From positions 186,001 to 250,000 of the forward strand of contig NZ_CACVAF010000002.1 of NCBI RefSeq assembly GCF_902726565.1: 64,000 nucleotides of DNA, read 5' to 3'. Below, piece by piece: positions 51,609-62,436 of the stretch. The stretch comes from Yersinia vastinensis (lineage in GTDB: Bacteria > Pseudomonadota > Gammaproteobacteria > Enterobacterales > Enterobacteriaceae). Each line of letters starts with the position of its first letter. Position 1 is the first letter of the stretch. Under the pieces are notes generated by a model. The model had not been told where the DNA came from. It saw only the letters and a program-made list of their open reading frames with translations, and ran no database searches. The translations under genes and the position numbers were made by a program.

Positions 51609-51622
51609 TTGCGCCAAATCAA
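51609..51622 (+). promoter_or_regulatory. possible FNR site upstream of hcp
   Basis: TTGCGCCAAATCAA matches TTGATNNNNATCAA at eight of ten positions, with a perfect right half. hcp is FNR-activated in E. coli. A weak match, and the promoter behind it is not clear. Confidence 0.35.
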
Positions 51623-51683
51623 AACAAGTTAAAGTTGCATAAGAAAAGCCTTTTTAAACCTCCATAGCGCATCTATGCTTTTA

Positions 51684-51706
51684 AACACGCATTACAAATG
51701 CAACTT
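51684..51706 (+). promoter_or_regulatory. NsrR operator-like palindrome upstream of hcp
   Basis: This 23-base sequence (right half AAATGCAACTT) matches the NsrR motif of two 11-base arms at 17 of 20 fixed positions. It ends 17 bases before the hcp start codon. A second half-site AAGTTGCAT lies at 51632-51640. NsrR represses hcp-hcr in E. coli and is relieved by nitric oxide. Confidence 0.65.
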
Positions 51707-51723
51707 TAAAAGGAAAAACAATT

Positions 51724-53376
51724 ATGTTCTGTGTGCAATGTGAACAAACCATCCGAACACCTGCGGGCAATGGCTGCTCTTATGCGCAGGGTATGTGCGG
51801 AAAAACCGCCGAAACCTCTGATTTACAAGATTTATTGGTTGCCGTACTACAAGGGCTTTCAGCGTGGGCACTGACAGCCCGCGAGCTTGGTATTGTTGAC
51901 CATCAAATTGATAGCTTTGCACCCAGAGCCTTTTTCTCAACCTTAACCAATGTAAACTTTGATTCTGACCGCATCATCGGTTATGCCAAAGAAGCCATTC
52001 TATTACGCCAGTCACTGGCTATCCGTTGCCGCCTGCTCGACAGCACCATCACTGTCGATCATCCGCTGGCCGAACTGCAATTGCAGTCAGACGACATTCC
52101 TACCCTGCTACAACAATCACAACAATTTGCGCTGAACAGTGACAAAGCCGATGTTGGTGATGATATTCATGGTTTGCGGATGCTGTGTTTGTATGGTCTG
52201 AAGGGAGCGGCGGCCTACATGGAGCACGCACATGTGCTGGGCCAGTATGATGAACAAATTTATGCCCAATACCATGCCTATATGGCGTGGTTGGGCACAC
52301 AGCCACGTGATGTCGATACCCTGCTCAATAACGCCATGGGTATTGGCAAAATGAACTTCAATGTCATGGCTATTTTAGACCGTGGTGAAACCCAAGCTTA
52401 CGGTGATCCACAGCCAACGTCTGTTAACGTGCGCCCAGTTGCCGGTAAAGCCATTCTGATTTCCGGCCATGACCTCAAAGACTTACAAATGCTACTGGAG
52501 CAGACACAGGGAACCGGAGTGAATATTTACACCCACGGTGAAATGTTGCCCGCCCACGGTTATCCAGAATTGAAGCGCTACCCGCATTTAGTGGGTAACT
52601 ACGGCAGCGGTTGGCAGAATCAGCAGACGGAATTTGCCAAATTCCCCGGCCCTATCTTGATGACATCCAACTGTATCATTGACCCGAATGTGGGCCATTA
52701 TGGCGACCGCATCTGGACACGTAGTATCGTTGGCTGGCCAGGTGTCAATCATTTGGAAGGTGAGGATTTTGCACCCGTGATTGAACAAGCACAAAGCATG
52801 GCGGGTTTCCCATACAATGAGCTAGAACATCTGATTACGGTGGGCTTTGGTCGCCAAACACTACTGAATGCTGCCGACACTGTCATTGATTTGGTTGCGA
52901 GTAAAAAATTACGCCACGTGTTTTTGGTCGGCGGATGTGATGGTAGTCGCACAGAGCGCAGTTACTTCACTGACTTTGCCCGCAGTGTGCCGCAAGACTG
53001 CATCATCATGACTCTGGCTTGTGGCAAATATCGCTTCAACAAACTGGATTTTGGGACGTTGGAAGGATTGCCGCGCTTACTGGATGTCGGTCAATGTAAC
53101 GATGCCTATTCAGCGATTATGCTGGCAGTGAAGCTGTCAGAAAAACTAGGTTGTACCGTCAATGACCTGCCACTAAGCTTGGTGCTGTCTTGGTTTGAAC
53201 AAAAAGCCATTGTTATTCTACTGACCTTATTGTCATTGGGCGTAAAAAATATCTATACCGGTCCAACTGCGCCGGGATTCCTGACCGACAATCTGATGGC
53301 CATTCTCTATGAGAAATTTGGTATGCGGCCAATCACTACCGTAGAACAGGATATGAACGAGATTTTGGGCCAGTAA
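51724..53376 (+). CDS. hcp: hybrid cluster protein (hydroxylamine reductase / NO reductase)
   Basis: Hcp holds a hybrid Fe-S-O cluster and acts under anoxia against nitrosative stress; it reduces hydroxylamine in vitro and NO in vivo. The 550 residues are full length. The N-terminal cysteines 3, 6, 18 and 25 form the CX2CX11CX6C pattern of the enterobacterial [2Fe-2S]-type class. Hybrid-cluster ligands lie in the C-terminal half ([22 protein letters not shown] and VGQCNDAYS). AAAAGG precedes the start. hcr follows after about 108 bases. Confidence 0.98.
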   Translation: MFCVQCEQTIRTPAGNGCSYAQGMCGKTAETSDLQDLLVAVLQGLSAWALTARELGIVDHQIDSFAPRAFFSTLTNVNFDSDRIIGYAKEAILLRQSLAIRCRLLDSTITVDHPLAELQLQSDDIPTLLQQSQQFALNSDKADVGDDIHGLRMLCLYGLKGAAAYMEHAHVLGQYDEQIYAQYHAYMAWLGTQPRDVDTLLNNAMGIGKMNFNVMAILDRGETQAYGDPQPTSVNVRPVAGKAILISGHDLKDLQMLLEQTQGTGVNIYTHGEMLPAHGYPELKRYPHLVGNYGSGWQNQQTEFAKFPGPILMTSNCIIDPNVGHYGDRIWTRSIVGWPGVNHLEGEDFAPVIEQAQSMAGFPYNELEHLITVGFGRQTLLNAADTVIDLVASKKLRHVFLVGGCDGSRTERSYFTDFARSVPQDCIIMTLACGKYRFNKLDFGTLEGLPRLLDVGQCNDAYSAIMLAVKLSEKLGCTVNDLPLSLVLSWFEQKAIVILLTLLSLGVKNIYTGPTAPGFLTDNLMAILYEKFGMRPITTVEQDMNEILGQ

Positions 53377-53485
53377 GCCGAAAACAACCTGCCCGGTTAA
53401 TGCATTTCTTATCTCTGACCGGGCTTTTACTCATGGTTTTTTACTGTTTTTTTTGCCTATTATCCAGATTCGTTGTGAGGCCCCG

Positions 53486-54508
53486 ATGACCGATTTTATC
53501 CCAACCGATTGCCCAACGCCCCTCTGCCCAAATCGCATGCAAGTCCATTCTATCGTGCAAGAAACCCCCGATGTCTGGAGCTTGCACTTAATTAATCATG
53601 ATTTTTACCCCTATTTGCCGGGGCAGTATGCCTTAGTCAGCATCTGTAACAGTGATGAGACTCTGCGGGCTTATACGCTTTCTTCTACTCCCGGTTTAAG
53701 TCCCTTTATCCAATTAACAGTGCGCTGTCTGGCCGACGGAAAAGGTTCCCGCTGGCTGACTCAACAGGTCAATGAGGGGGATTATCTGTGGCTGTCAGAT
53801 GCTCAAGGTGAATTTACTTACGCCCATTTTGATGACGACCATTATCTGATGCTCGCCGCTGGGTGCGGTGTCACTCCTGTCATGTCGATGTGTCGCGACT
53901 TGTTAGCCCGACGCGCGCAAGCTGATATCCGGGTGATTTTTAATGTCCGAACACCTGCGGATGTCATTTTTGCAGATGAATGGCAAAGACTATTGCAACA
54001 CTATCCACAGCAATTACAACTCACATTAATGGCTGAGTCAGAAGCCACTGCTGGGTTTATTGCCGGGCGAATCAATGCGCAGGTTATGCAACAAGTTGCC
54101 CCAGACATTGCCCGCCGTCGCGTCATGACATGCGGGCCTGCTCCCTATATGGATTGGGTCGAGCAATATTGTCGCGAACAGTCGGTTCCCAGTGATCATT
54201 TTCAGAAAGAGCAATTCCGCCCCACTGATGAGGCGATTGATTCCAGCAATGAATTGACAATGACCATCAGCCACCCGCTGCGCAGCGTGAAAGTTCCAGT
54301 CGGCGCGTCGCTCCTATTTGCGCTGGAGCAGCACAAAGTCCCAGTGATGGCAGCTTGCCGTGCCGGTGTTTGTGGTTCGTGCAAAACGCGCATTCTACAT
54401 GGCGAATATACCACGACCAGCACCATGACATTAACGCCAGAAGAGATTTCCCAAGGCTATGTTTTGGCTTGCAGTTGTCAGTTACAAGGGGATATTCAAC
54501 TGGCCTAA
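53486..54508 (+). CDS. hcr: NADH oxidoreductase Hcr
   Basis: Electron donor to Hcp, moving electrons from NADH through FAD and a [2Fe-2S] cluster. The 340 residues show an FAD domain (LRAYTLSSTPG, about 58-68), an NAD domain (LAAGCGVTP, about 127-135) and a C-terminal plant-type ferredoxin part with CRAGVCGSCKT (about 293-303) and the last Cys in LACSC. The ATG at 53486 is chosen for GAGG eight bases upstream; an earlier start would add 11 residues. Second gene of hcp-hcr. Confidence 0.96.
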   Translation: MTDFIPTDCPTPLCPNRMQVHSIVQETPDVWSLHLINHDFYPYLPGQYALVSICNSDETLRAYTLSSTPGLSPFIQLTVRCLADGKGSRWLTQQVNEGDYLWLSDAQGEFTYAHFDDDHYLMLAAGCGVTPVMSMCRDLLARRAQADIRVIFNVRTPADVIFADEWQRLLQHYPQQLQLTLMAESEATAGFIAGRINAQVMQQVAPDIARRRVMTCGPAPYMDWVEQYCREQSVPSDHFQKEQFRPTDEAIDSSNELTMTISHPLRSVKVPVGASLLFALEQHKVPVMAACRAGVCGSCKTRILHGEYTTTSTMTLTPEEISQGYVLACSCQLQGDIQLA

Positions 54509-54630
54509 AGTCTATTTTTAACTGCCCCATCGCGGTCTCTCTCTACCATTAATGGGGCAAATATTGTTAAACGCGCCATACTTTGACCTCATAGAATAAT
54601 GACTCGCCATTAATCCTTGAGGGAACAACA

Positions 54631-56352
54631 ATGAAGCAAACTGTGGCAACACTGGTCGCAAAAACGTTGGAACAAGCTGGCGTTAAGCGAATTTGGGGGG
54701 TAACCGGGGATTCACTCAATGGCTTGAGTGATAGCCTGCACCGCATGGGCACGATTGAATGGCTGGGCACTCGCCATGAAGAAGTTGCTGCTTTCGCTGC
54801 TGGCGCTGAAGCGCAACTCACCGGACAACTGGCCGTATGTGCGGGGTCCTGTGGCCCTGGCAACCTGCATCTGATTAATGGCTTGTTTGATTGCCATCGC
54901 AACCATGTCCCGGTTCTGGCTATCGCCGCACACATTCCCTCCAGCGAAATTGGTAGCGGCTATTTTCAAGAAACCCACCCGCAAGAACTGTTCCGTGAAT
55001 GCAGTCACTACTGTGAATTAGTCTCCAACCCAGAACAATTACCCCGAGTGCTGGAAATTGCCATGCGTAAAGCCATCCTTAATCGAGGGGTTTCAGTGAT
55101 TGTGTTACCCGGTGATGTAGCGTTGCAAGCTGCACCAGAGGATGCCGCCGTGGTGTGGCAAACACCTAAATTACCGCTAGTTCAGCCGCCAATGAGCGAG
55201 TTGAATATTTTGGCACAGACATTGAACAAGGCGAAAAACATCACTTTGATGTGCGGCAGTGGTTGTGCCGATGCCCACGATGAAGTGGTGAAATTAGCTG
55301 AAATGCTTCAAGCGCCTGTGGTGCATGCCCTGCGCGGCAAAGAACATATTGAATGGGATAATCCCTACAGCGTGGGTATGACCGGCCTGATTGGTTTCTC
55401 CTCTGGCTATCACGCCATGATCAATGCCGAGACCTTGGTGTTGCTGGGAACACAATTCCCCTATCGCGCATTTTACCCAACCAACGCAAATATCATCCAG
55501 ATTGACATCAACCCGGGGAGTATCGGGGCTCACTGCCCGGTCAATATGGCTCTGGTTGGTGACATCAAAACGACGCTGGGTGCCCTATTGCCCCAGTTGG
55601 AAGCTAAAAGTGATAACACATTTTTGACCAAAGCGCTGGAGCACTATCGCACCACCCGTAAAGATCTCGATGGGCTGGCAACAGCTAATGACAATCAACC
55701 CATTCACCCACAATATCTGGCACAACAAATCAGCCGCCATGCCACTGATGATGCCATTTTTACTTGCGATGTTGGCACTCCCACGGTGTGGGCTGCCCGT
55801 TATCTGGAAATGAACGGCAAACGGCGCTTACTCGGATCGTTTAATCACGGTTCAATGGCCAATGCCATGCCACAAGCTATTGGAGCACAAGCCACCGACC
55901 TCAATAGACAAGTGGTTGCTCTGTGTGGTGATGGCGGATTCACCATGCTGATGGGGGATTTCCTCACCTTGGCGCAACTAAAATTGCCGGTAAAAATTGT
56001 GGTATTTAATAACAGTGTACTGGGCTTTGTAGCAATGGAGATGAAAGCCGGGGGCTATCTAACCGATGGCACTGACTTACATAACCCAGACTTTGCCGCC
56101 ATTGCTAATGCTGCGGGCATCAAAGGGATCCGGGTAGAAAAAGCCTCTGAATTAGATGCCGCACTGGAGAGCGCTTTTGCCCATCCGGGGCCAGTCTTAG
56201 TGGACGTTGTCACCGCCAAGCAAGAGCTATCAATGCCACCACAAATCAAATTTGAGCAAGCCAAAGGATTCAGCCTTTACATGCTTAGGGCAATCATTAA
56301 TGGCCGAGGTGATGAGGTGGTCGAGTTGGCAAAAACTAACTGGCTGCGTTAA
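54631..56352 (+). CDS. poxB: pyruvate dehydrogenase (quinone), pyruvate oxidase
   Basis: Peripheral membrane flavoenzyme decarboxylating pyruvate to acetate and CO2 and passing electrons to ubiquinone. The 573 residues have the three-domain TPP-enzyme layout: N-terminal catalytic Glu in [12 protein letters not shown] (about 46-57), the FAD-binding middle part, and the C-terminal TPP motif GDGGFTML followed by NN (about 432-460). The final helix (about 555-573) is the lipid-binding tail. GAGGGAAC precedes the ATG. RpoS-dependent in E. coli. Confidence 0.98.
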   Translation: MKQTVATLVAKTLEQAGVKRIWGVTGDSLNGLSDSLHRMGTIEWLGTRHEEVAAFAAGAEAQLTGQLAVCAGSCGPGNLHLINGLFDCHRNHVPVLAIAAHIPSSEIGSGYFQETHPQELFRECSHYCELVSNPEQLPRVLEIAMRKAILNRGVSVIVLPGDVALQAAPEDAAVVWQTPKLPLVQPPMSELNILAQTLNKAKNITLMCGSGCADAHDEVVKLAEMLQAPVVHALRGKEHIEWDNPYSVGMTGLIGFSSGYHAMINAETLVLLGTQFPYRAFYPTNANIIQIDINPGSIGAHCPVNMALVGDIKTTLGALLPQLEAKSDNTFLTKALEHYRTTRKDLDGLATANDNQPIHPQYLAQQISRHATDDAIFTCDVGTPTVWAARYLEMNGKRRLLGSFNHGSMANAMPQAIGAQATDLNRQVVALCGDGGFTMLMGDFLTLAQLKLPVKIVVFNNSVLGFVAMEMKAGGYLTDGTDLHNPDFAAIANAAGIKGIRVEKASELDAALESAFAHPGPVLVDVVTAKQELSMPPQIKFEQAKGFSLYMLRAIINGRGDEVVELAKTNWLR

Positions 56353-56395
56353 GTGCCGACACGTCAATTCATAAAATATCTTCTTTGTCTTTCCG

Positions 56396-56430
56396 GCCAA
56401 TGATATCGGCTTTATACCGGTATCATTGGC
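56396..56430 (+). terminator. inverted repeat after poxB
   Basis: GCCAATGATATCGG (56396-56409) and CCGGTATCATTGGC (56417-56430) form a 14-base stem with one mismatch and a seven-base loop, 43 bases past the poxB stop. A T-run comes only later (TGTATTTTT), so it may be a terminator of moderate strength. Confidence 0.5.
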
Positions 56431-56576
56431 AAATAATGATTGTATTTTTCTCCCTCAGCTAACAGTTTTCATATTGCATACAGATGAAAATTGAGCTGGT
56501 GCATGAGGCTGTTTTATATCAATCATGTGCGGCGTAAAATCACAATACAATCGAATCTTTCTCGGGGATAAATAAA

Positions 56577-57464
56577 ATGGCAAAAAACACTATGTCAGAT
56601 TTCTCGCCCTCCGCGGAGCTAATTTGCATACTCAGAGCAAAATCTTATGGCGAAAAAAGGGAAGGATACAAAACAGATGACTATATATCATTATTAATCT
56701 CACACTCCTTAACCTCATTTTTTTCAATGACACAAAAATCATTCTTGATGCCAGGCAATATTCTTTCGCCACAGATACCGGCAGGCAGTTATGAATTTTT
56801 AATTAGCCGAACAAAATATATAGATGAATTTTTTCAATTACATGCCAGTGAGTTTGCCAATATCTTTATTCTTGGTGCCGGTTTTGATTCCAGAGCGATC
56901 AGATTTCAGAACCAGCTACAACAAAGCTGTGTTTATGAATTTGACCATCCAGTATCGCAAAAGAATAAAATAGCAAAGTTACAAGAGCTTAGTATCCCCA
57001 CTCCACCAAACCTGCGCTATATCCCCACTGATTTTAATCAGAGAAATTTGGCTGAAATTTTGCAGGAATTTCCAACTCGAGCAGGAGAAAAACACCTGTT
57101 TCTTCTTGAGGGGTTAATCATGTATTTACCCCCTGACACTGTGGAGAGTATTTTCTCTGCGATTAGCTCATATGCCCCCACTGGCAGTGAAATTATCTTC
57201 GACTATGTTTATTCCGATGTCCTCACCGGAGATAACACCTCATATGGTTCAATAGAAGTCTTTGAAGGGTTAAGAAATATTGGTGAACATTGGATTTTTG
57301 GTATAGAGAAAGAACATCTGGAGACTTTCCTAAATAGCCATCATCTAAAACTGCTTGATGAGATGGATGCCAACGCGCTGGAACAGCAATTTTTTACGAA
57401 TAAAGAAGGCAAGCCGCTAGGGCGACTGAATACAGCGCTGGCTATCGCACACGCAATTAAATAA
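56577..57464 (+). CDS. SAM-dependent methyltransferase, leucine carboxyl methyltransferase family
   Basis: A 295-residue class I methyltransferase of the LCM/PPM type (TIGR00027-like). The SAM-binding glycine loop is FILGAGFDSRAIRF (about 96-109), the acidic end of strand 2 appears in VYEFDHP (about 119-125), and LLEGLIMYLPPDTV (about 177-190) is a family hallmark. Substrate is unknown; family members modify proteins, small acids or polyketides. It lies alone between poxB and ltaE, which are adjacent in E. coli, and is more A+T-rich than its neighbours, so it was probably gained. GGGGAT precedes the ATG. Confidence 0.82.
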   Translation: MAKNTMSDFSPSAELICILRAKSYGEKREGYKTDDYISLLISHSLTSFFSMTQKSFLMPGNILSPQIPAGSYEFLISRTKYIDEFFQLHASEFANIFILGAGFDSRAIRFQNQLQQSCVYEFDHPVSQKNKIAKLQELSIPTPPNLRYIPTDFNQRNLAEILQEFPTRAGEKHLFLLEGLIMYLPPDTVESIFSAISSYAPTGSEIIFDYVYSDVLTGDNTSYGSIEVFEGLRNIGEHWIFGIEKEHLETFLNSHHLKLLDEMDANALEQQFFTNKEGKPLGRLNTALAIAHAIK

Positions 57465-57608
57465 AAAACAGAATAAAATCAGCAAATAAACCGGACTCTC
57501 AGACGTAATCTGTTATTTAAAACAAATAACGTGTGAGTAGGCTTTTTTGTTTCAATATTCTCGCTATGATGAAACAACTCTTTTCTTTATCTATCCCGTG
57601 AGAAAATT

Positions 57609-58628
57609 ATGCTGATTGATTTACGTAGTGACACAGTAACGCAACCAAGCGCTGAGATGCGCAATGCTATGGCCAATGCCGAAGTGGGTGATGATGTATA
57701 TGGTGATGACCCAACGGTGAATGCTTTGGAGGCAGAAGCTGCGCGGTTATCCGGTAAAGAAGCGGCATTATTTTTGCCGACCGGCACCCAAGCAAATCTG
57801 GTGGCGCTGCTCACTCATTGTCAGCGCGGAGAAGAGTATATTGTTGGCCAAAAGGCGCATAACTACTTATATGAAGCGGGTGGAGCTGCAGTTCTCGGCA
57901 GCATCCAGCCGCAACCTATTGATGCCAATGATGACGGCACACTGCCTTTGGACAAGGTTCTGGCAGCTATCAAACCCGATGATATTCATTTTGCCCAAAC
58001 TCGGCTGTTAAGTTTGGAAAATACCCACAGTGGTAAAGTCTTGCCACTCAGTTATTTGCAGCAAGCTTGGGCATTGACTCGTGAAAAGAAACTCGCGCTG
58101 CACATTGATGGCGCACGTATATTTAATGCTGCTGTAGCATTGAATGTTCCACTGAGTGAAATCAGCCAATATTGCGACACGCTAACCATTTGTCTTTCCA
58201 AGGGCTTGGGAACACCTGTTGGTTCCCTGCTGTGCGGCAGTGCTGAATATATTCATCGTGCCCGTCGCTGGCGCAAAATGACCGGCGGTGGCATGCGGCA
58301 GGCCGGCATTCTAGCGGCTGCGGGGTTATACGCATTGGAACATAACGTCGCCCGGCTCAAAGATGACCACGATAATGCGCTCTGGCTAGAGCAGCAATTG
58401 CGCGCATTGGATGTCGAAATTGTGGCCCCCGGAGCACAAACTAACGTGCTGTATATTAAGCAATCTGCCGATTTCGCTACCAAACTTGGCCCTTGGATGC
58501 GCGAACGTGGCGTATTAATCAGCGCAGCCCCTATCACTCGGATGATTACTCACATCAATATCAGCCGTGCAGATCTGGAAAAAGTGATTGCATTGTGGCG
58601 CGAATTTTTGGCCGAGCAGCGCTCATGA
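57609..58628 (+). CDS. ltaE: low-specificity L-threonine aldolase
   Basis: PLP enzyme cleaving L-threonine and L-allo-threonine to glycine and acetaldehyde. The 339 residues match E. coli LtaE (333). The PLP lysine is Lys198 in [14 protein letters not shown], and [10 protein letters not shown] (5-14) is the conserved start. Its stop overlaps the ybjT start by four bases (ATGA). Confidence 0.98.
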   Translation: MLIDLRSDTVTQPSAEMRNAMANAEVGDDVYGDDPTVNALEAEAARLSGKEAALFLPTGTQANLVALLTHCQRGEEYIVGQKAHNYLYEAGGAAVLGSIQPQPIDANDDGTLPLDKVLAAIKPDDIHFAQTRLLSLENTHSGKVLPLSYLQQAWALTREKKLALHIDGARIFNAAVALNVPLSEISQYCDTLTICLSKGLGTPVGSLLCGSAEYIHRARRWRKMTGGGMRQAGILAAAGLYALEHNVARLKDDHDNALWLEQQLRALDVEIVAPGAQTNVLYIKQSADFATKLGPWMRERGVLISAAPITRMITHINISRADLEKVIALWREFLAEQRS

Positions 58629-60130
58629 CGCCACAACGGATATTAGTGCTAGGTGCTAGTGGCTATATCGGCCAACATCTGGTGCCCAGACTCAGTCAGC
58701 AAGGGCACCATGTCGTTGCTGCTGCACGCCGTATTGAGTGGCTGAAAGAGCAACCATGGCTAGGTGTTGATTGCCGCTTTGTTGACCTTTATCAACCCGC
58801 AACCCTCAGTGCCGCCTTGCAAGATATTGATGTTATTTACTATCTAGTGCATGGCATGGGAGACGGACAAGATTTGATTGAGCAGGAACGTATTGCTGCC
58901 AACAATGTGAAAACAGCGCTTCAACAACATCTAGCCGACGCATCCTCTTCGGTAAAGCAGATCATTTATTTGGGCGCATTGCAGCCGGATGATAATAGCT
59001 CCGCTCATCTGATTGCCCGTAAACTGACCGGCGACTTGCTGCGTCAAAGCGGCATCCCCGTGACAGAACTGCGCGCCAGTATCATCGTCGGCCCTGGCTC
59101 TGCCGCCTTTGAGGTGATGCGCGATATGGTTTACAACTTGCCCATCCTGACGCCTCCGCGCTGGGTACGTTCAAAATCATCCCCAGTTGCGCTGGAAAAC
59201 TTGCTGGTGTACTTAACCGAATTACTCAATCATCCGGCTCCCGAAAACCGTATTTTTGATGTTGCTGGGCCGGAATATATTAGCTATCAGACCCTATTTG
59301 AGCGCTTTATTGCCATCAGTGGTAAACGGCGCTGGCTGGTCCCTATTCCATTGCCAACCCGTTTTATCTCAGTCTACTTCATCAGCATGATCACCTCTGT
59401 ACCCACCTCGATTGCCAGTGCATTGATTGAAGGACTGAACCACGATTTACCGGCTGACGGCCAAGCGTTACAGGCGCTTATCCCCCAACAACTCATCCGG
59501 TTTGACGATGCAGTCAAAGAGACATTGCGTCGTGAGGATGAAGTCGTAGATTCACCTGATTGGGGATATGACCCTGAGGCGCGTGCTCGCTGGCGGCCGG
59601 GTTATGGTTTTTATCCTAAACAGGCCGGCTGCCAACTCTATACCACCGCATCCAGTGAAGCACTGTGGCATGTGGTACAACAAATTGGCGGCAAAGAGGG
59701 CTATTTCTATGGTAATCCACTCTGGAAAATCCGAGCCTGGATGGATGATATTGCTGGCGGCGGCGTTGTCTATGGCCGCCCGGATCGAGAAACACTGGAA
59801 TTGGGTGACCTGATTGATGGCTGGAAAGTGATTACGCTAAAACCCTTACGTCAATTAGCGATGATGTTCGGCATGAAAGCACCGGGTTTAGGGCGTTTGA
59901 CATTTACTATCAAAGAATTGGGTGGGCGTCGGAGTTTTGATGTCCGGGCATGGTGGCATCCGGCCGGTTTTAACGGATTACTGTATTGGTTTGTGATGAT
60001 GCCAGCGCACCTATTTATTTTCCGGGGTATGGCCAAACGAATCACGACCTTAGCCGAACAATATGACCGCGAAAAAAACCAAGAAAGTCGCGCTCTGCCC
60101 AGTTCAAAGAATGACAAGCATACCCAATAG
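58625..60130 (+). CDS. ybjT: YbjT, NAD(P)-binding SDR-like protein with DUF2867
   Basis: A 501-residue protein: an N-terminal Rossmann domain ([12 protein letters not shown], about 9-20; [10 protein letters not shown], about 116-125) followed by a C-terminal DUF2867 domain (about 340-490). Function is unknown. The ATG at 58625 overlaps the ltaE stop and gives the E. coli-like start [10 protein letters not shown]; an earlier in-frame start inside ltaE is rejected. The last codons (HTQ, stop) are supplied by an intergenic repeat, so the C-terminus is longer than in E. coli (476) and probably differs from that of relatives. Confidence 0.93.
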   Translation: MTPQRILVLGASGYIGQHLVPRLSQQGHHVVAAARRIEWLKEQPWLGVDCRFVDLYQPATLSAALQDIDVIYYLVHGMGDGQDLIEQERIAANNVKTALQQHLADASSSVKQIIYLGALQPDDNSSAHLIARKLTGDLLRQSGIPVTELRASIIVGPGSAAFEVMRDMVYNLPILTPPRWVRSKSSPVALENLLVYLTELLNHPAPENRIFDVAGPEYISYQTLFERFIAISGKRRWLVPIPLPTRFISVYFISMITSVPTSIASALIEGLNHDLPADGQALQALIPQQLIRFDDAVKETLRREDEVVDSPDWGYDPEARARWRPGYGFYPKQAGCQLYTTASSEALWHVVQQIGGKEGYFYGNPLWKIRAWMDDIAGGGVVYGRPDRETLELGDLIDGWKVITLKPLRQLAMMFGMKAPGLGRLTFTIKELGGRRSFDVRAWWHPAGFNGLLYWFVMMPAHLFIFRGMAKRITTLAEQYDREKNQESRALPSSKNDKHTQ

Positions 60131-60321
60131 ATTCCAAGATACAGGTAGGCGGCAAAGGAGAAACAAATCGGTCGGGAACCGATTTGAGCAGCGCCTGCGC
60201 GAGTCAGCAGGATGCGCCTCAAGGATGAGGTTCATTAATCCCGATGAGTTTACATCAGTCAGTGATTCGGGTGAGCGAGAGCAGCCAACCCCCCCCGGTG
60301 ACTTGAAAGATGAAAGGTATA
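60120..60321. repeat. MITE-like intergenic repeat (Yersinia palindromic type)
   Basis: A stretch of about 200 bases begins ATACCC and ends GGTATAA, with imperfectly complementary ends (TTCCAAG near 60132, CTTGAAAG near 60302). Inside is a perfect hairpin (AAATCGGT 60165-60172, ACCGATTT 60178-60185) and the ATCCCGATGAG...GTGATTCGGGTGAG pair. From memory this resembles repeats scattered in Yersinia and Serratia genomes; which named family it belongs to is not certain. It encodes the stop codon of ybjT. Confidence 0.65.
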
Positions 60322-60432
60322 AGTCGTTTCTGATTGCATAGCGCATCATTTCACGGAAGAATGGCATCTTATTTGCTGGGCGAATAATTCGAAGCTCTAG
60401 CATTCTGATTTTTGGTGGGAACCGAATTCGTT

Positions 60433-61440
60433 ATGAAGGTATTGGTTACCGGTGCAACCTGCGGGTTAGGCCGAAATGCCGTTGAATATCTCCGTCGTCA
60501 GGGCATCAAAGTCATCGCCACCGGCAACAACTCGGCGATGGGCGCATTATTGACAAAAATGGGCGCTGAATTTATTCACGCAGACCTGACGAATTTGGTT
60601 TCTTCACAGGCAAAAGCCATGTTGGCGGGTGTCGATACATTATGGCACTGTTCCAGTTTCACCTCACCGTGGGGCACAGAGCAGGCTTTTGAATTGGCAA
60701 ACGTCCGCGCTACACGCCGCTTGGGTGAATGGGCTGCGGCTTATGGTGTCGAGAATTTCATTCATGTTTCCTCGCCAGCCATTTATTTCGATTACCATCA
60801 TCATCGTAATATTCTGGAAGATTTCCGTCCGGCGCGTTTTGCCAATGATTTTGCACGCAGTAAAGCGGCCGGAGAAGAAGTTATTCAGCAATTGGCGCTG
60901 TCCAATCCGCAGACCCATTTCACTATTTTGCGTCCGCAAGGTTTGTTCGGCCCCCATGACACCGTGATGCTCCCACGCTTGCTACAAATGATTAAGTATT
61001 ATGGCACTCTGCTGCTGCCCCGTGGTGGCGATGCATTGGTGGATATGACTTATCTGGAAAATGCAGTACATGCCATGTGGCGAGCAACCCAAAGCCAAGA
61101 GACCTTGTCCGGTCGAGCCTATAATATTACCAATCAACAACCCCGACCTCTACGCACTATCGTGCAACATCTGCTGGAAGAGTTACAGATGACCTGCCGT
61201 ATCCGGTCCGTGCCTTATCCTATGATGGATATCATGGCCAGAGCGATGGAGAAGCTGGGAAACAAAGCAGAAAAAGAGCCGATACTGACACATTATGGTG
61301 TCGCCAAACTCAATTTTGATCTGACACTGGACACCCACCGTGCGGAGTTGGAATTAGGTTATCGCCCAATAGTATCGTTAGACGAAGGCATTATTCGCAC
61401 TGCCCGCTGGCTAAGAGAACACGGTAAATTGCGCGGTTGA
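60433..61440 (+). CDS. ybjS: YbjS, NAD-dependent epimerase/dehydratase family protein
   Basis: A 335-residue extended short-chain dehydrogenase. The NAD loop is [15 protein letters not shown] (about 6-20); the active-site pattern appears as Ser in HVSSPAIYF and Tyr/Lys spaced as [10 protein letters not shown]. The substrate is unknown. The ATG at 60433 gives the expected start [10 protein letters not shown]; a GTG seven codons upstream is less likely. It follows ybjT, as in E. coli, but a 302-base gap containing the repeat lies between. Confidence 0.92.
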   Translation: MKVLVTGATCGLGRNAVEYLRRQGIKVIATGNNSAMGALLTKMGAEFIHADLTNLVSSQAKAMLAGVDTLWHCSSFTSPWGTEQAFELANVRATRRLGEWAAAYGVENFIHVSSPAIYFDYHHHRNILEDFRPARFANDFARSKAAGEEVIQQLALSNPQTHFTILRPQGLFGPHDTVMLPRLLQMIKYYGTLLLPRGGDALVDMTYLENAVHAMWRATQSQETLSGRAYNITNQQPRPLRTIVQHLLEELQMTCRIRSVPYPMMDIMARAMEKLGNKAEKEPILTHYGVAKLNFDLTLDTHRAELELGYRPIVSLDEGIIRTARWLREHGKLRG

Positions 61441-61564
61441 TAGCAACCATCGTTACTGAAGTTGATGCTGATTTGCCATTCATGCTGCCGGGCTGCAACT
61501 CCACATTCTTTGGGTATATACTACAATCACTTTCATAATAGATTCTTTCACTTAAGGTCCTTAT

Positions 61565-62140
61565 ATGAAAAAGAAAAGTATTGCCCTAATTCTTCCCCTC
61601 GCTGTTTTACTTAGCGCCTGTACCAACACCGTCTCTCCGGCATTTAAGGATATCAGCAGCCGCAGCGCACCTTGCGTTGAAGGCGGACCCGATCAGGTAG
61701 CACAAAAATTCTATGATCTACGCATTCAGCAAATTGGGCATCTAAATGGTTTACCTGATGATAATTTATCTGCTCAATTCCGCCCTTATCTGAGTCAAGC
61801 ACTCTACGAAAGAATTCAAACGGTCAGAAAACAAGCGAGTCATCGCACATCCGGCCAAGCGAATCCAACACAAACCATTAATGGCGATATATTTACCAGC
61901 CTGCGTGAAGGTAGCACCAGCGCTGAGGTTGCCAGCGCCTCAACCATTCCCAATACCGATGCCCGGAATATTCCGTTACGCGTCAATTTGACCCATCAAA
62001 CCGCAGGCGGGAAATCGGTAGCATGGCAGGATGAAGTGTTGATGATCCGCGAAGGAACATGCTGGGTTGTTGATGATATCCGCTTTATGGGCGTCTCTGC
62101 CCCAGCCAGCAGCTTGCGCCAACTTTTGGGTGATCGATAA
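61565..62140 (+). CDS. ybjP: YbjP lipoprotein (DUF3828)
   Basis: A 191-residue lipoprotein of unknown function. The signal peptide ends in the lipobox LLSAC, with the lipidated Cys at 19, and the next residue is Thr, so it should go to the outer membrane by the Lol route. CVEGGPDQVAQKFYD (about 37-51) and the end with WVVDDIRFMG (about 166-175) match E. coli YbjP (171). AGGTCC precedes the start. Located between ybjS and the art operon, as in E. coli. Confidence 0.93.
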   Translation: MKKKSIALILPLAVLLSACTNTVSPAFKDISSRSAPCVEGGPDQVAQKFYDLRIQQIGHLNGLPDDNLSAQFRPYLSQALYERIQTVRKQASHRTSGQANPTQTINGDIFTSLREGSTSAEVASASTIPNTDARNIPLRVNLTHQTAGGKSVAWQDEVLMIREGTCWVVDDIRFMGVSAPASSLRQLLGDR

Positions 62141-62175
62141 ACCTCCGCCGCTTAAAAGATAACGAACATAAAATT

Positions 62176-62204
62176 GTACCGGTTTTATTCCATCAAACCG
62201 GTAC
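62176..62204 (+). terminator. hairpin after ybjP
   Basis: GTACCGGTTT (62176-62185) and AAACCGGTAC (62195-62204) form a perfect ten-pair stem with a nine-base loop, 35 bases past the ybjP stop. No T-run follows directly. Confidence 0.5.
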
Positions 62205-62436
62205 GTATTGATTTATAAGAATAAACTTATTTTGGTTATTTTTTAGCCCACACTGCGGATACTCTGTCAGATTTATTCATCGCATGACAAATTCCCTTGG
62301 ATAGCATTCAAATCCAAATGTTATGCTGCTATACCGCTGTAACACGGGTTATTAATAAATTTTAACGCACAAAGATTGCATAAGTATGCCGCGGAAGTTA
62401 CCATTCACCGCATCATTGGCTATTCAGATTTGGCGC

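Noticed and set aside
54524-54558. GCCCCAT ... ATGGGGC after hcr as a terminator
   Set aside because: Seven pairs with a loop of about 21 bases and no T-run; too weak to list.
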